Source of the DNA: Rhynchonema sp. JSB1_4
Lineage: Eukaryota; Nematoda; Chromadorea; Monhysterida; Xyalidae
DNA length: 64,000 nucleotides
Assembly: GCA_030248065.1 (NCBI GenBank)
Contig: JASAMV010003137.1
Coordinates: forward strand, 33,035 to 97,034
Direction of reading: 5' to 3'
Shown: in pieces, positions 23,290 through 35,132 of the stretch
Layout of the letters: every line of letters begins with the position of its first letter
Numbering within the stretch: the first letter of the stretch is position 1
The notes under the pieces: generated by a model
The model's input: only the letters and a program-made list of their open reading frames with translations
Told to the model about the DNA's origin: nothing
Database searches by the model: none
Translations under genes and position numbers: made by a program

Positions 23290-23725
23290 TAAGCAAACAC
23301 TTTCCGGGATGTTTGAATTTGGCGGTGGCCTGCTTCAGAAATCTTCTCGTGACAAAGAAAGAGAACGAGTGCTTTTATTTTTGATATGCGTCGTACGAGT
23401 TCAGCTGTGTTTCGGTTGTGTTTCTGTTGTGTTTTTTTTCTGTGTGTGACTTTGCTCTGTGAAACTGTCAGTAATCGTGTGTTTTAAAGGAAGAAAGAAG
23501 AACCCAGTGGCAGTGATCTTCGTGAAGGTTAGGGCGAAACGCCACCGTAGAGTGGCCAGGGGCACTTGGCGGGCTTTCTGAGAGGTTTGTCATTGTTCTG
23601 TGTCTATTGTGTTCAATCCCCTGATCAGTCCAGATCCGTCCGCCCTCGTGTCTTGGCCGGGCTTTCAGGTGTGCGCAGGAAGCCGTGGCGTGGGGTGCTG
23701 GTAGCTGCCTCGTCCTCAGATTACA
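23290..23725 (+). mobile_element. Diverged LTR related to the 61-63 kb retrotransposon
   Basis: Bases 23440-23725 align in order with the LTRs at 60983 and 62958: the GAGTGGCCAG-GGCACT block, the TTGTGTTCAATCCC/GTGTGCAACCCC block, the CTTGGCCGGG/CGTGGCCGGG block, and the final ATTACA. The LTR start is not well defined. It is followed by a primer-site-like AGCCCGACGTGAT at 23733-23745 in the same position as in the younger element. Confidence 0.65.
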
Positions 23726-24720
23726 CGTCGAGAGCCCGACGTGATTTTTCGACCAACGCCGTCCGCCATTGCAATTTTTGTGTCGGAAGCAAATTGAACT
23801 CGTCCGTCGCGCCCGTGTTTAGTGTTGTGCTGCAAACGAATCCGACCAACCAGCGAATCCGAACTCGTTGTGTTCGGAATCCTGCGTCTTTGAAAAACAA
23901 CCGTGAATCTACGCTGAACATCAAAGACAAATTCTATTTATCGCGCTGATAGAAGTTGCTGAAACACAGTAAAACAACAACGAGAAACGCAGTCAATGTT
24001 GCCGCTGAGCTCTCGTGCCCAAATAATCAACGTTATGACGTCGCCGGACATTTTAGTGAAAAAGCAAAAAACCGTGAGCCGCAGAAAAACGTTTCAGCAG
24101 TACCAGCTGATACTTGAACCACTCGCCGTGCATTTTGTATCATTGTGTGAACGAGGGCAAAAATAAATAAAAGACGCCGTGACATCACCAACGCCCGCTC
24201 TGCAAAGGTGGTGTCACCTAGAACCGCGTAACTGACCGAATGTGATCTTTTATTGGCTAAAAGAGCAATAATTTCAACGCTTGACGCACTATCGTCGCTC
24301 AGCCCGTCAGAGGTCAATTGTCGAATTGACCAACACCTGGTTCGAATCCCGACTGTGAGGAGTTCCACCAGCTCCCGTGACCTTCTAATACAGGGATTCC
24401 GACGCTTTTGGGGTGACAGAGCGACGTGGATACGAGTATTCTAGTCGACAAACTTCAGACGGGCAAAATAGCAGCGCCGCAGTGAGAATTTGGCGATCTG
24501 TGTATTTTCGACAAACCCCGTCCGCCAGTGCGGTTTTTGTGTCGAAAGCAAATTGAACGCTTTTGGTGTTGTGCTGCACGCACTAAACAACCAAAAACAA
24601 CCTTCATTAAAAAAAACGTTAAAAATAGAAACAAGAAGCCCACGCTGCGCAGTGAAGGTCAAAAGGACATGCGGCGTACAAGTACGCGTGGATAGCACAA
24701 TACGATGAGCACTGGAGCGA
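23726..24720 (+). mobile_element. Leader/internal remnant of the old LTR element
   Basis: No gag or pol frame. A segment around CGTCCGCCATTGCAATTTTTGTGTC (near 23758) recurs diverged about 770 bp later (near 24520, CGTCCGCCAGTGCGGTTTTTG), indicating a partial tandem duplication. No 3' LTR was found. Confidence 0.45.
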
Positions 24721-24837
24721 AGACGAGATGGACATGACGATGGTTTTGGCTACAGAAGGTATGTCCTACGCAAGGGTGTTCTAATTTTACGGCACGTTAC
24801 AAAAGAGAGTGTATTTCACTTCCACAGAAGCACAATT

Positions 24838-25170
24838 ATTAAATTGTGCGCGACATTTTTGTTTCTATGTAATACAGAGATTGGCGTGAAAACGATAATT
24901 TGTGTGTCTTCTGGTTACTCCGTTTTGTTTCTTTCTATTTTTTGTATCCGACTTTTTGTTTGTCGCCCCACTTTGTGTGCTTTCGCGGCGCTCCTTTGGA
25001 TCATTAAATTGTGCGCGACAGTTTTATTTGTATGTAATGCAGAGATTAGCGTGAAAACCATAATTTGTGTCTTTTGTGGTTGTTCCGTTTTGTTTCTTCC
25101 TGTTTTTCTTCCCGACTTTTTTCGTTGTCGCTCAATTTTTTGTGCTTTTGCGGCGTTTTTAGTGATCATT
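24838..25170. repeat. Tandem repeat, two ~165-bp units plus a partial third
   Basis: Units start ATTAAATTGTGCGCGACA at about 24838 and 25004, and a partial one starts near 25167. The 122-codon plus-strand frame across it is low-complexity (Phe/Leu/Val-rich) and repeats with the units. Confidence 0.8.
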
Positions 25171-25528
25171 AAATTTCGTGCGTTTATTTTATTTGTATTT
25201 GTATTATGCTAACGAAATTAGAAACTTACTATATGTAATACAGAGATAGTATGTAAATCTTTGCGTGTTCCGTAAATATTTGCGGAGTCCGGAAATATTT
25301 TGTATTTTTGCATGCAAATTATTTCCGGGCCCCGGATTCCGGATTTTACCTACGTTCGCTCTCATGCCAAAAACTCAATATCCATCAGATTTGATCATTT
25401 TCGTTCGAATAAACGTGTCGAAATGTCAAAACGTACTTTTTCATTATTTTCTTAGTAAAACTTGTTTTCGCTTGTTTTAAACCAACATTGCTTGTGACAA
25501 TAAAACATGCACTCATGTGAGTCTACGA

Positions 25529-26909
25529 CAGGGTTGTTTAAAAAAACAGTGGCTAATTAAAAAAATTAAAAAAATTTTTTTTGAAGAGCCAGATATTCTG
25601 TTTTTTTTAAGTAAAAACACCGAGTTTTTCGGAAAAATAAAATCGTGTAAAGCTGGAGTTATACTTGTCCATTTTTGGCTTGTAGACAATGAGGACAAAT
25701 TTTTGTTTGAATCATATTTTATGATAGAGTTGAGACACTAATTTCGACCAGCGTAAAAGTTGTTCCCCTGCACCAAATGAACAACTTTTACGCTGGTCGA
25801 AATTAGTGCTCCAACTCTATCACAAAATATAATTATAGCAAAAATTTGTCCTCATTGTCTACAAGCCAAAAATGGACAAGTATAACTCCACCTTAATTCT
25901 TCCAAAAATGGCCTTTTTGAGGCAAACATTTTTGAAGTTTTCTTAACTTGGGTCAAATTTCTCAAAATCGAGCCTGCGGCGCTTAGTTTGACCGCCAAAA
26001 TGACTCATAAAGAAATGATGGACCTCAGTTTTTTAAATGATAAGTCAGTGCATGCTTCTTCGGCAGCATAGTTTTCTACATTGTAGCCCAACCAATCTGT
26101 GAAACGGTTATACAGAACGTATAGAAACTAATACGCACCACGTCTACATACAACCGTAGGTTTACTGGCGCAGGATCATGAACGGAAACTTTTTATTTCA
26201 TTGAGTCTCTTGACAGCATCATTCACTGGGGCTCTATATGGAGAATTCAGGTACCGGAGAACGCCAAGTACGTCCCCTGGGGGATTATCTTGGGATTCAC
26301 TTCGAATATGAGGTTTCAATCAATTTCCCAAACAATCCCGCGCTTTGCATAAACATGTGACACAGGAATAAAAATGTCTGCAGGTATGCGGCGCGCTTAT
26401 TCGGAAAACTTTCAAATTTGTTTCCAGTGGCGGCTTTTTGGAGGAACATATTTTTTATTCTCCGGTACATCACTCCTTTGATTAGAATTTTACCAGCTGC
26501 AATAGATAAACGGTGATCGCTTCCTATCGTCATTGAATCATTATCATCTATGTTTGGCACGTGAAATTTAGTATTATGCGACAATCCACGCAGTTAGTCG
26601 CCACCACGTCCGCGTGATATTTATACTACCGATAAACTCTGATAAATAAAGCAGTCGTGCCGAGTCCACGTCACTTTCAGATCCTGCTAGAATAACCGAA
26701 TAGCCTTCGTACATGCGTTGATGATCCCCACGTGAGGGGTCACGTGACGAAAAACTTTGAGTTTTAAAAAAATTTGTGTAGCGCCTCCATTTCACCTGCA
26801 ACGACGTTTGCGCTACTTTTTCTAATTAAAAAATTTTTTTCAAAAAAAATAATTTTTTTTGTGTTTTAAAAAAACAGCCCTCTAATAAAAATTTTTTTTA
26901 TCACCCCTG
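25529..26909. mobile_element. hAT-type element (CAGGGTTGTTTAA) with nested hairpin MITE
   Basis: Ends CAGGGTTG and CACCCCTG; flanks GTCTACGA (25521-25528) and GTCTACAA (26910-26917) agree at 7 of 8. It shares its left 300 bp with 43481-43790, which lacks the hairpin at 25651. Minus-strand frames at 26297-26584 and 26574-26801 look moderately coding; a segment (SESDVDSARLLYLSEF) recurs diverged at 54.68-54.75 kb, so they may be captured or element-encoded sequence. Confidence 0.72.
25651..25893. mobile_element. Hairpin MITE with TAA duplication
   Basis: Two nearly perfect inverted arms of about 113 bp surround a 16-bp loop. Ends AG(C/G)TGGAGTTATACTTGTCC are flanked by TAA (25648-25650 and 25894-25896). 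The related element at 43481 provides the empty site (AAATCGCCTGATTCTTCC near 43591). TAA duplication fits PIF/Harbinger. Confidence 0.85.
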
Positions 26910-26995
26910 GTCTACAACGACTTACGGTCAAATGCGAATCGAAATCCTAAGTCTGACTTTCATCGAGTTTCTGCCCGCCGGAATTTTCCACTAAC

Positions 26996-27351
26996 CATTG
27001 CAGTTGGGCTGTTGTCCTGCTTGCAGGGCAAACACGGAAATATACAACTGGTTGTTCACGGCAATAAGTTGCACCGGTTTTGCGATTAGTTTCAATCGTC
27101 TCTTCTTTGTCTGAAGATGGAAAAAGTCATAAATAGGTGGTCGCTCACATTAACAAAGTGCTGGCTCCAAGATTTAGTTTACCCTTGAAAGTTGAACCCA
27201 ATCCTATGAACAAAGTTGGAATTATACAATAGTTCTCCGCGCGGACAGCAGACAAATGCAGAATGGCAAATTTCTGGATTCCGCATTCGACGTTTATCTG
27301 CTCGCCTTTGCGGAATGGTGCGTGCTTTTGTGACGATACAACTTCCAGAGT
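26996..27351 (-). CDS. Two exons of a secreted-type Cys-module protein (sushi/CCP-like, tentative)
   Basis: Minus strand: exon of about 27228-27351 encodes KHAPFRKGEQINVECGIQ, and a 52-nt exon 26996-27047 (acceptor AACAACCAG, donor GTTAGT) encodes a peptide ending QQPNCNG. The pattern of a hydrophobic-x-hydrophobic-x-Cys-x-x-Gly core recurs in exons at 44.3-45.0 kb and in the palindrome arms. Complement-control (sushi) modules have such a core, but the full four-cysteine pattern cannot be verified across missing exons. Exon ends are approximate. It may be a paralogue, or a separated part of the same gene as 44.3-45.0 kb. Confidence 0.42.
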
Positions 27352-27379
27352 GCTGACCTCAAATGTGTCTGTGCCGTTT

Positions 27380-29115
27380 GGTCACAAATGTTTCTTAAAC
27401 GCCGTGTTTCTGATTTAGAACCATATTCACGTTTTTGGCACAGCAGCAGCTCGCGCTATTTTCTCAAAACCAGGCAAATCCTCGAAAACAAATCTTCCCA
27501 TGAATTTTTGTGGCACATTGGAAGCACACAGAGCACTACTATAGATCAGGCGAAAACGCTCATTTATCTCGCTATTCGAGCGATCAAAGAACGATTTTCC
27601 ATCGTTGATAAGTTTAGAAAACAGCTCGCTCAACTGTGGTGAGCATCAACTTTGCGTTTTCTGGGGACCTCAAGCACACATCTATCTCATGTTTTCCTAT
27701 TTTAATACCAATGTACCGAGCTGACATACAGTATGGCACGCCAGATAGTGAAAAGTATAACTGTTGTTAAATGTGTGCAAATCTAAGGTGGTTCACGTGC
27801 ATCCTTGTAGGTACGAGGAATAAATGTATTTTACACAAAATTCATAATGTTAACAAAATTTCGCTTCCGCCATATTTTTAGCCTACCCACAGTAATGGTA
27901 TCGTTATTGATCTATCATCTTTTGTGCAAAGCACGGCCACAAGACAGCACCCAGTGCACTTTGCTATCAAAAGAGATCTGTAGTGACCGCTTATGTTTCA
28001 CTCAAACCTAGAAAGTTGAGCTGGAGCCTTTTTTCGGTAAATTTTTTTGAACCACTGACGCTTTTGTCATTGACAAGGCCCAGTGCGCCCTTGCAGTCTG
28101 GCATTATGGGACGAAACTGCACCCACAACATATCTAACGCAATGCGTGCCCACAAGGCTAGATCAGGGTTGGGCAAAAAAGGTTTTTGAAAATAATTAAA
28201 AAAAAAACTTTAAAAAAATCGTCTGAAACGTCCAAAAATGGCCTTTTTGGGGGTTATTTTTGGTCATTTTTTCTCAACGGTCGAAACATTTTCTTCACAA
28301 AATCACTTTTGGGGCATGTATTTGGTACTTAAGATGCCCCGGATGATGTTATTATACCTTCCCGTGATACGTGAGACACAGTATACATGAACCTACATGG
28401 TACTTCGATATCATACGCTCATACCCCATCGCGTTGATCAGATACGACTGATTCAGCGACCAGACAAGTGTCTCTGCATCTTATTGTCTGAATCCTGTGT
28501 TTTATGAGTAAATTTGCTTATTTGACCACAAACTGTAGTGTCTGATACCACAGAGCAACAGTCATCGGTCCATGTCAAGCACGGACTGTTGGATTGCACC
28601 CGTATGACGTAAACACCCTTCATAAGTGATTCAAACCAAGTCACAAAAGTGGCTTGTCAATTAAAGTTGCATTTTTTCGGGTTTTTGCGCGTTTTTTCGG
28701 CAAATTTGGTCAAATTTCCCCGAAACTAAGACTTTAAAAAACTTTTTAAAATTTTTTTTAGAAAGTTGTTTAAATTTTTTTTCAACACTGGGCTAGATCG
28801 TATCAATTCACGTGGTTTTGGCAAAAAAACGAGAGCTGTGGTAGCGCAAAAAAGTGAATATGGTTCTAAATTAGAGTCAAGGCGATTCTGAAACATTTGT
28901 GACCCAATGGCACACTAAGAGAAATAGAGAAATAGATCGATATTTTAATTTTAAGGTGCGGAGGTTGGGTCAAAATTTTTGCCTTTCAGCCCTCCGGGCT
29001 CAGACGGGGAGCTGATATAGGAAAGATTTTTTTGGCCATGAGTGCCAAGCCCAGTTACCGTGCCAAAGTTTCATTGAAATTGATTAAGGTCGCATACACA
29101 TGGCGGAAACACCCT
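27380..29115. mobile_element. Inverted pair of TTAA-family repeats, split by a hAT-type MITE
   Basis: Right part 28799-29115 is the AGGGT..CCGCC repeat in reverse, ending CCCT next to TTAA (29116-29119). Left part 27380-27900 is the same repeat in forward orientation, lacking the terminal 200 bp. Together they form a partial fold-back. The MITE 28164-28790 is inserted between the arms. Confidence 0.6.
28164..28790. mobile_element. hAT-type MITE (CAGGGTTGGGCAAAA family), copy 2
   Basis: Ends CAGGGTTGGGC and TCAACACTG; perfect 8-bp duplication GGCTAGAT (28156-28163 and 28791-28798). Interior colinear with 10784-11465. Confidence 0.9.
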
Positions 29116-29119
29116 TTAA

Positions 29120-29704
29120 AATCGTGTCCCGTCTGCAGCATGTCCCATGGCTGATATGCGCTTTGTTGGAACCCTGACGCAAACTGCGAAGCATCAGTCA
29201 GTCGCTTGCGTTCTGGGTGAAAATACCACACGCGCGACACGCTTGGGCCAGCTGGTTGATGTTTCACAAATGGGAATATTATATAAAACAATTTGATGAA
29301 AAGCAACTAACCCATAGCCCCTTTTCGAGTTGCCGTCGAATCAACTTGCGAAAACAATCCAGCGCATCCGAGCCCTGTCTCTTCAGTGTTTTAGCGTCGG
29401 TGTCGTCTTGTCCAGATGGATTAAATAAATCGACAAAGTTTTGGTATTCTTCTGGGGCTAGCAAGCCGTTATCTCGGAATTCCTTTACTATGTTGAGCAT
29501 CTTATCAACGCTCATTACCCGAGCGTTGAAACCACATTCCTGCGGCGACGGCACCAGTGGATGATACAATATGTGTCCCAACACTTCCTTTGTGAACAGT
29601 CGATCTACGCGTTGCGTCAAGGTCAGTTTCTGATTGGGTTCGGCGTCTATTTGCACTTCCTCGGTAGGTCGTTGGCGTGTAGCACGAGCGGCCGTGTGCA
29701 TCGC
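29120..29704 (-). CDS. Host gene exons interrupted by a 9.5-kb transposon (distal part)
   Basis: Minus-strand frame from 29704 down to about 29312 is open for 130 codons and looks like a normal folded protein (for example DRLFTKEVLGHILYHPLVPS and MSVDKMLNIVKEFRDNGLL). It ends at a donor-like GG/GTTAGT. A second exon, about 29205 down to 29120, encodes RLTDASQFASGFQQSAYQPW; the exact junction phase is uncertain because two acceptors are possible. The second exon runs into a TTAA-flanked repeat at 29119. The frame continues upstream across the 9.5-kb insertion to 39230-39278. I do not recognise the protein family. Confidence 0.62.
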
Positions 29705-29984
29705 CAGGGTTTGGCAAGAAGCGTTTTTTTCAAAATTTCGGTTTAAAAAAACTGAAACGTTTTTAAGACCGCCCAGAAGCCCAAAAATAGCTCCAAAACG
29801 GATTCAAAAGGTGCGTTGAAGGAAGAAACAATGGCTAAACAGAGTAATTCTTTGTGATATAAGTAAGGCAAAATAAACGTGTTTCAACCCTTTTCTAGCG
29901 AGTTTTCAAACATTTCGATTTGGCCAACATTATCTGACGAAATTCGGCAGGATGTCGGCCATGACAATCAAACACCGTATATCG

Positions 29985-32967
29985 ACGAATCACGACAAAG
30001 TTAAATATTTAAGAGCGTGGCCACGGTAGGATCTGCAGCTCACAGCAAAACTGTGTCCACAAAAAAATCTCATCCCCCTGTGTTTATGTAACCGATGGTT
30101 AGGCTAACATTCATTAAGAAAAACTCCCACGCGACCCGCCATTCCCTGTATTTCGAGATAACCGAATAGGTGGTCAGTTCGCCAGTTTTGGCATTGTGAC
30201 AAATTTCGGAGTTTTGGTCTCATAATTCTGTGGTGCTTGGAAATTGGCTAAAATGACTTTGAATTTAAAACGTAGCATTTCGCTCTGAAACGCCATATAA
30301 CACACTTCACCAAAACGGACACCATATTCGATACAGCCGTGCACATGCGCTCAAACTGGTACAAAAAACGGAGCTCATGAATGGTTCATGTTCAATTTTG
30401 TTCCCAAATAATTTGCTAAAACTAACTATCCTATCATATTCTACGTACATGAAAAGTACTACTTACATTACCCGGTGGTTCTGAATTCCAACAACCAAAA
30501 GAAAAAGCTCTGATCGAAAATATGAAAACTTTTGCACGAAAAATGTCATTTTTTAAATTTCTTGTTGTTTGCCTCGTTTACCTGCAAAGGCTTTCAAAGT
30601 TGTTAATGTTTTACACTAATGCTTCGGACGATTGCGCATTTGGTTGTGTATTACAACAACTAACAGCTGCTTACACGCAGCCAGTATAAATCGACCAGTT
30701 GCACCCTAATTTGCTGGGTTTTTAAAATAAGTCTAATACCCCCAGCCGAAAGTTGGCGCGATAACTTTCATAAACGATAAAACATAAAGCCAAACAACGA
30801 CAAAGACCAGCCGCAGCTTGATACACGCATGCGCACGCGCCGCAGTGGAGCGCATTTATTCAAGGTCATGCAAATCATAGATTTCCAATGTATTGAACAT
30901 TTGTATGTGTAACCCGACATACATGCGTGCAATGTGCGCATGGAATCACCCCGACGGTGTACGCAATCCGTCATTAATGTGTGACGCTTGTGCCACACAA
31001 CGGGAGTGTAAAGTTTCCCACACTTTGGTGTAACTTGGAAAACCTACACCATAGCTGGTGTAAGTGACCTAAGTGAGTAATGTGCAGCAGTTATTTTTGG
31101 GGCGTGCGACAAGTAACAGACAAAGTTTTGTGAAACGCTGTATCGTTAGACGTCGTAACCCGTACTGTCTGACGCACACTAGCGCACACAGGGGCCTAGG
31201 CCCCTTTCGTCAAAGTGGCCACTGAAGGGGGCCACCATTTCGGAGAAAAAGAAGAAAAAAGAACCCCTAAATGACAGGATTTTCACTCTAATACACATCC
31301 AAAGTTCAAAAATCGCGCGCTTCGCGCTTCGGATGCACCCACATCACTGTGTAGTGGCTACACACAGTGTAGTTCCTGGTCCGAAGGGGGAGATAGCGGA
31401 CCCCCCCCCCGTTTTTTCGGAGGGGGAGATAGTGTACCCCCGAAGGGGGGAAGGGGGGAAGACCCAAATTCGGGAAAAAGTCACTTTTTGAGTTAGAAAA
31501 TTTGACCTATTTTTGCCCCCTTTCTGAAAAAATTCTTCATAAAAAGGGTATTTTGGCGACTTTTAAGAACGTTGACCTGAAAATCACACGTTTTAGGCCT
31601 AAAAATGCCCATTTTAGGCCTAAAATGGCCATTTTAGGCAAAAATTGGGGGAGATAGCGTACCCGGAGGGGGAGATAGGGGGATAGTGTACCACCCGAGG
31701 GTGCGATAACGTACCCGAGGGGGGCCCCCTCCCCCAGGAACTACACTAGTTACACATACAAATGTTCAATATATTGGAACTCTATGGCATGCATAATCTT
31801 TAAATACCCGTGCAACTCACAAAGCAACAAACTCACACAAACTCACAACTCGCGACGACAATTAACAGTGGTCGATGGCAGTTTTAGGTATGCCGCTAAT
31901 CCGTGTTTCGACGACTTTGATACTCATTTATCAATTTTAAATGTCATATCTGAATTCAGCGAGTGCGATAACCTTATAGCGCGTATAAAACTTGTCCGGT
32001 AGCTCAATAATGCGCTCCATGCATTATACACTGCGGCGCGTGCGCATGCGTGTATTAAGCTGCGGCTGGTCGTTGGCGTAGTTTGGCTTTATGTTTTATC
32101 GTTTATGAAAGTTATCACAATATTATCAATGCACAATGTTCATAGCAATACAACACAGAAAATTATTGCGACCAGCCGTTGTTAAAACAGTGTTGTACGC
32201 GGCCAACTTTCGGCTGGGGTATTAGACATTTTAAAAAGCCAGCAAATTAGGGTGCAACCGGTCGATTTATACTGGCTGCGTGTAAGCAGCTGTCAGTTGT
32301 TGTAATATACAACCAAATGCGCAATCGTCCGGAGCACTAGTGTAAAACATTATAACTCTGAAAGCCATTGCAGATAAACGAAGTAAGGTAAACAACAAGA
32401 AATTTATCAAAAAATGACATTTTTCGTGCAATAATTTTCATATTTTCGATCATAACCTTTTTGCGGATCAGAATTTAGATCCACCGAGTGATCTAAGTAG
32501 CACTTTTCATGTAGAATATGATAGGATAAGTCGTCTGAGCAAATTGTTTGGGAACAAAATTGAAAATGAGCCATTCATGTGGTCAATTTTAGTATTGAAC
32601 GCATGTGCACGGCTGTATCGAATATGGTGTCCGTTTTGGTGAAGTGTGTTATATGGCGTTCCAGAGCGAAGTACTGCCCAAGTGGTTGTGCAAAGTCATT
32701 TTATTGCATTTCTGCACACTGCAGAATTATGGGTCAAAACTTCAAAAAGATTGTAAAAATGCCAAGACGGCGACCTGACCACCTATTCGGTTCAATATCC
32801 CGAATTATAGGGAACAGTGATAGGTGTCGCGTGACATGATAAGACTTTCTTCTTAATGAATGTTAGCCTAATTCCACATAAAAACAGGGGGGTCAGAATT
32901 TTTGTGGACAAAAGCTGAGGATCCTGCCGTGGCCAGGCTCATAAATATTCACTTTGCCGAGATTTGT
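29985..32967. mobile_element. Large fold-back element with ~1-kb inverted arms
   Basis: Left arm 29985-30925 and right arm about 31755-32967 are inverted copies. Anchors: AAATATTTA(A/T)GAGC(G/C)TGGCCACGG near 30005 and its complement near 32930; GGCTAACATTCATTAAGAA; ATACTGGCTGCGTGTAAGCAGC near 32270 versus its complement near 30670. Arms are about 80-85% similar by eye. No protein is recognised. A G-rich element (31366-31747) is inserted in the centre. No target duplication could be fixed. Confidence 0.75.
31366..31747. mobile_element. G-rich inverted-repeat element
   Basis: AGTGTAGTTCCTGG at the left is exactly inverted at the right (CCAGGAACTACACT). The interior repeats GGGGGAGATAG(C/T)G(G/T)ACCC-type motifs near 31390, 31420, 31650, 31670 and 31690, and a TTTTAGGCCTAAAA palindrome. 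Flanking 8-mers do not match convincingly. Confidence 0.6.
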
Positions 32968-33029
32968 AGCGCTGTGTGAGCAAGCAGAGGAGTGGCTTTC
33001 ATTTTCTGATGCAAGGAAATAGGAAATTG

Positions 33030-33758
33030 ATGATATTGTCAAACAAGTAGGACGTAAAAGCCGCACACGTAGTGCCGAGAATGTGACGGCCTGGTCTGGT
33101 TCTGGTGTTGAGGCACTGGTTACGATTGTGCAACAGCTGGCCAATCCTCAAGTTGCTCAATTGAAGCCACAAAAGCAGTGAAATACGAGAATTTGAAGCC
33201 GCTGAAATTTGACGGCCAACTAAAAATTGACCGGAGTACTGGTGCCAGTTTAAGGCTAACGTGCACGACGTCAATACGTATTCGAAGCAGGACAAGATGG
33301 GTTTGTTGAAACGCAGTCTCGAACCGAACGTTGCTGCCGAAGTTGAGGGACGACCAATGACAGACGAAGGTTATGATGAGGATGTTGCGTTGCTCGAGAA
33401 AAAGGTACTGTGACAGTTGAAAACGTTGTACATCAATCAGTTGCAATGTTTGCCGATGTTTGATTCCAATGATCCTGGTTCTTTGCGGAAAATTGTTGAA
33501 TCCGCAGACACAGCGTTACGTCAGTTGTCAGCGTTCTTCTCTGAAATTGACGGTCTCAGCCAAAAATTTCTTGAAAACACCCTCAGGCAGAAATTACGAC
33601 GTAATGTGAATCGTGATCTTGAACGTGCCACGCCAGACGATGGTTGGTCGATTAACGCGCTGCGTGTTAAACTGTGGGACTTGGTCGCTCAGGACGAACG
33701 TGTGGCTCAGTACTACCCCGGTGTTGTTTCCGGTGAAGAAGCAGGCTGGCGATCTTGA
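33030..33758 (+). pseudogene. BEL/Pao gag domain
   Basis: Fragments in three frames match the order of a BEL gag: an N-terminal helix segment, LKPLKFDGQL (the family's core 'LPKFxGD' position), a KMGLLKRSLE block, and from 33417 an open 113-codon frame with LEKKVL-type and LRQKLRRNVN motifs. A stop separates the last two parts at 33414. Confidence 0.78.
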
Positions 33759-33904
33759 TTCTAACCAAGTGACAACGAACAAGTTTCCTGTGAACGTGCA
33801 AGGGGGTCAGCAACAAAGTCAGGGTGCGTCACGAGGTACTAGTAATCGTGGTCGCAATTATGGTGGCCGGGGCAGGACAGTTGATTAGCGCTCGGTGTTG
33901 CAGC

Positions 33905-34409
33905 ACGCAAATCCCCCTGTTATTTGTGCAAAAACACGGGGCACCATACGGCAATCTGCAGAGCAAAAGGGCAGTCAAGTCAAGCAAATGCGCCGCAAAA
34001 GCAGTCCGTGAATATCGTGCAAGTCGATCAAAGTGACGGCCGTCAAGTTGACGAAAAAAGTGACGTGAAAACAGTGAGCAGAAATGCTGTTATTGCTTCG
34101 CAAACGCATGCCATGGCTGTGGCTGACAGTGTCACGCCACAATACACGAGAATGATGACGGCAAAAGCGCCGGCTGCGTTGCCAGGAGCGCAGAATAAAA
34201 GCGTGAATGTGAAATTGTTGTTGGACACTTCATGTGGACGCACGTTTATTGTCGAAAAGTGTGCCAAGCGCGTTAGTTTCGAACCGTTGGAGGCAACAAA
34301 CATGAATTTGACGTTGTTCAGAGGTCAGACCAACAAGTTGGAAACAAAAAAGGGACAAATTTCGGTCTGGCAACGTGATGGCGTTGAACGCGTAATGCAC
34401 GAGGCACTG
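33905..34409 (+). pseudogene. BEL/Pao CCHC knuckle and N-terminal protease
   Basis: CYLCKNTGHHTAIC (about 33918-33959) has the C-x2-C-x4-H-x4-C spacing of a retroviral-type zinc knuckle. Downstream, LLLDTSCGRTFI (near 34213) is the aspartic-protease active-site region, with DTS where BEL proteases have DTG/DSG. The frame is broken by a MITE at 34418. Confidence 0.82.
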
Positions 34410-34417
34410 GTGCCACG

Positions 34418-35124
34418 CGGTGGTCAATAAAAAAATTTTTTCATTCGAACCCCTTTTTTTAAAAAAAAAATTTTTAATTAACAAAAAAAATTTTTATTCC
34501 AGCCAAAATCTGCCCAACACGATAAAAAATGAGCGCTCAAGTACAAAATAGGGGTATTTTTGTTACATAATGTGTTCTAAGTGCATATAAAGCACAGGTG
34601 ATACGAAAACCATGCTATCCAATGGTCGATAAGGACCAACCATATTCAGGTACACGCCCGCACCCTTCCCCAGGTGGTGCGGGTGTGATGGTATGGCTTT
34701 CTGATATTCGGGATGGGAATTTTGGGTGAAATTTTGACGTCTAGGTACACGAACAATGCAAATAAGCTGCACAGAGTGTGAAATGAGAGTGAATACAAAA
34801 TAGAATCACTCCTTTCGGGTCTGGGGCATGGATAAATAAATGCCCACGCAGTCACATGGACGTGTGTAGTCATATGAGAGGCCCTGTGAGTGTGCGCACT
34901 ATGTCTAGCTGCCACAAAACAAAGATTATGGCACCCAATACACCCATGGTAGGGTTAGGTGATGTCAACAGTAGCAATTTTTATGCACAAAATAGCACTT
35001 TCAGAGCAAAAAAATCGAGAAATTTTCGAATTTTGAAATAATAAAATTTTTTTTTAACTTTTGGAACGAATTTCTTTTTAAAAAAATTTTTCTTTAATAA
35101 ACGAATTTCTTTTTAAAACCACTG
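34418..35124. mobile_element. hAT-type MITE (CAGTGGTT family), copy 3, reversed
   Basis: Perfect 8-bp duplication GTGCCACG (34410-34417 and 35125-35132) brackets ends CGGTGGTCAATAAA and TTAAAACCACTG. It interrupts the BEL/Pao protease region, so it is younger than that element. Interior is the complement of 5940-6830. Confidence 0.9.
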
Positions 35125-35132
35125 GTGCCACG

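Noticed and set aside
24330..24365. GGTTCGAATCCCGAC resembling a tRNA T-arm
   Set aside because: No matching A box or acceptor stem upstream at the right distance.
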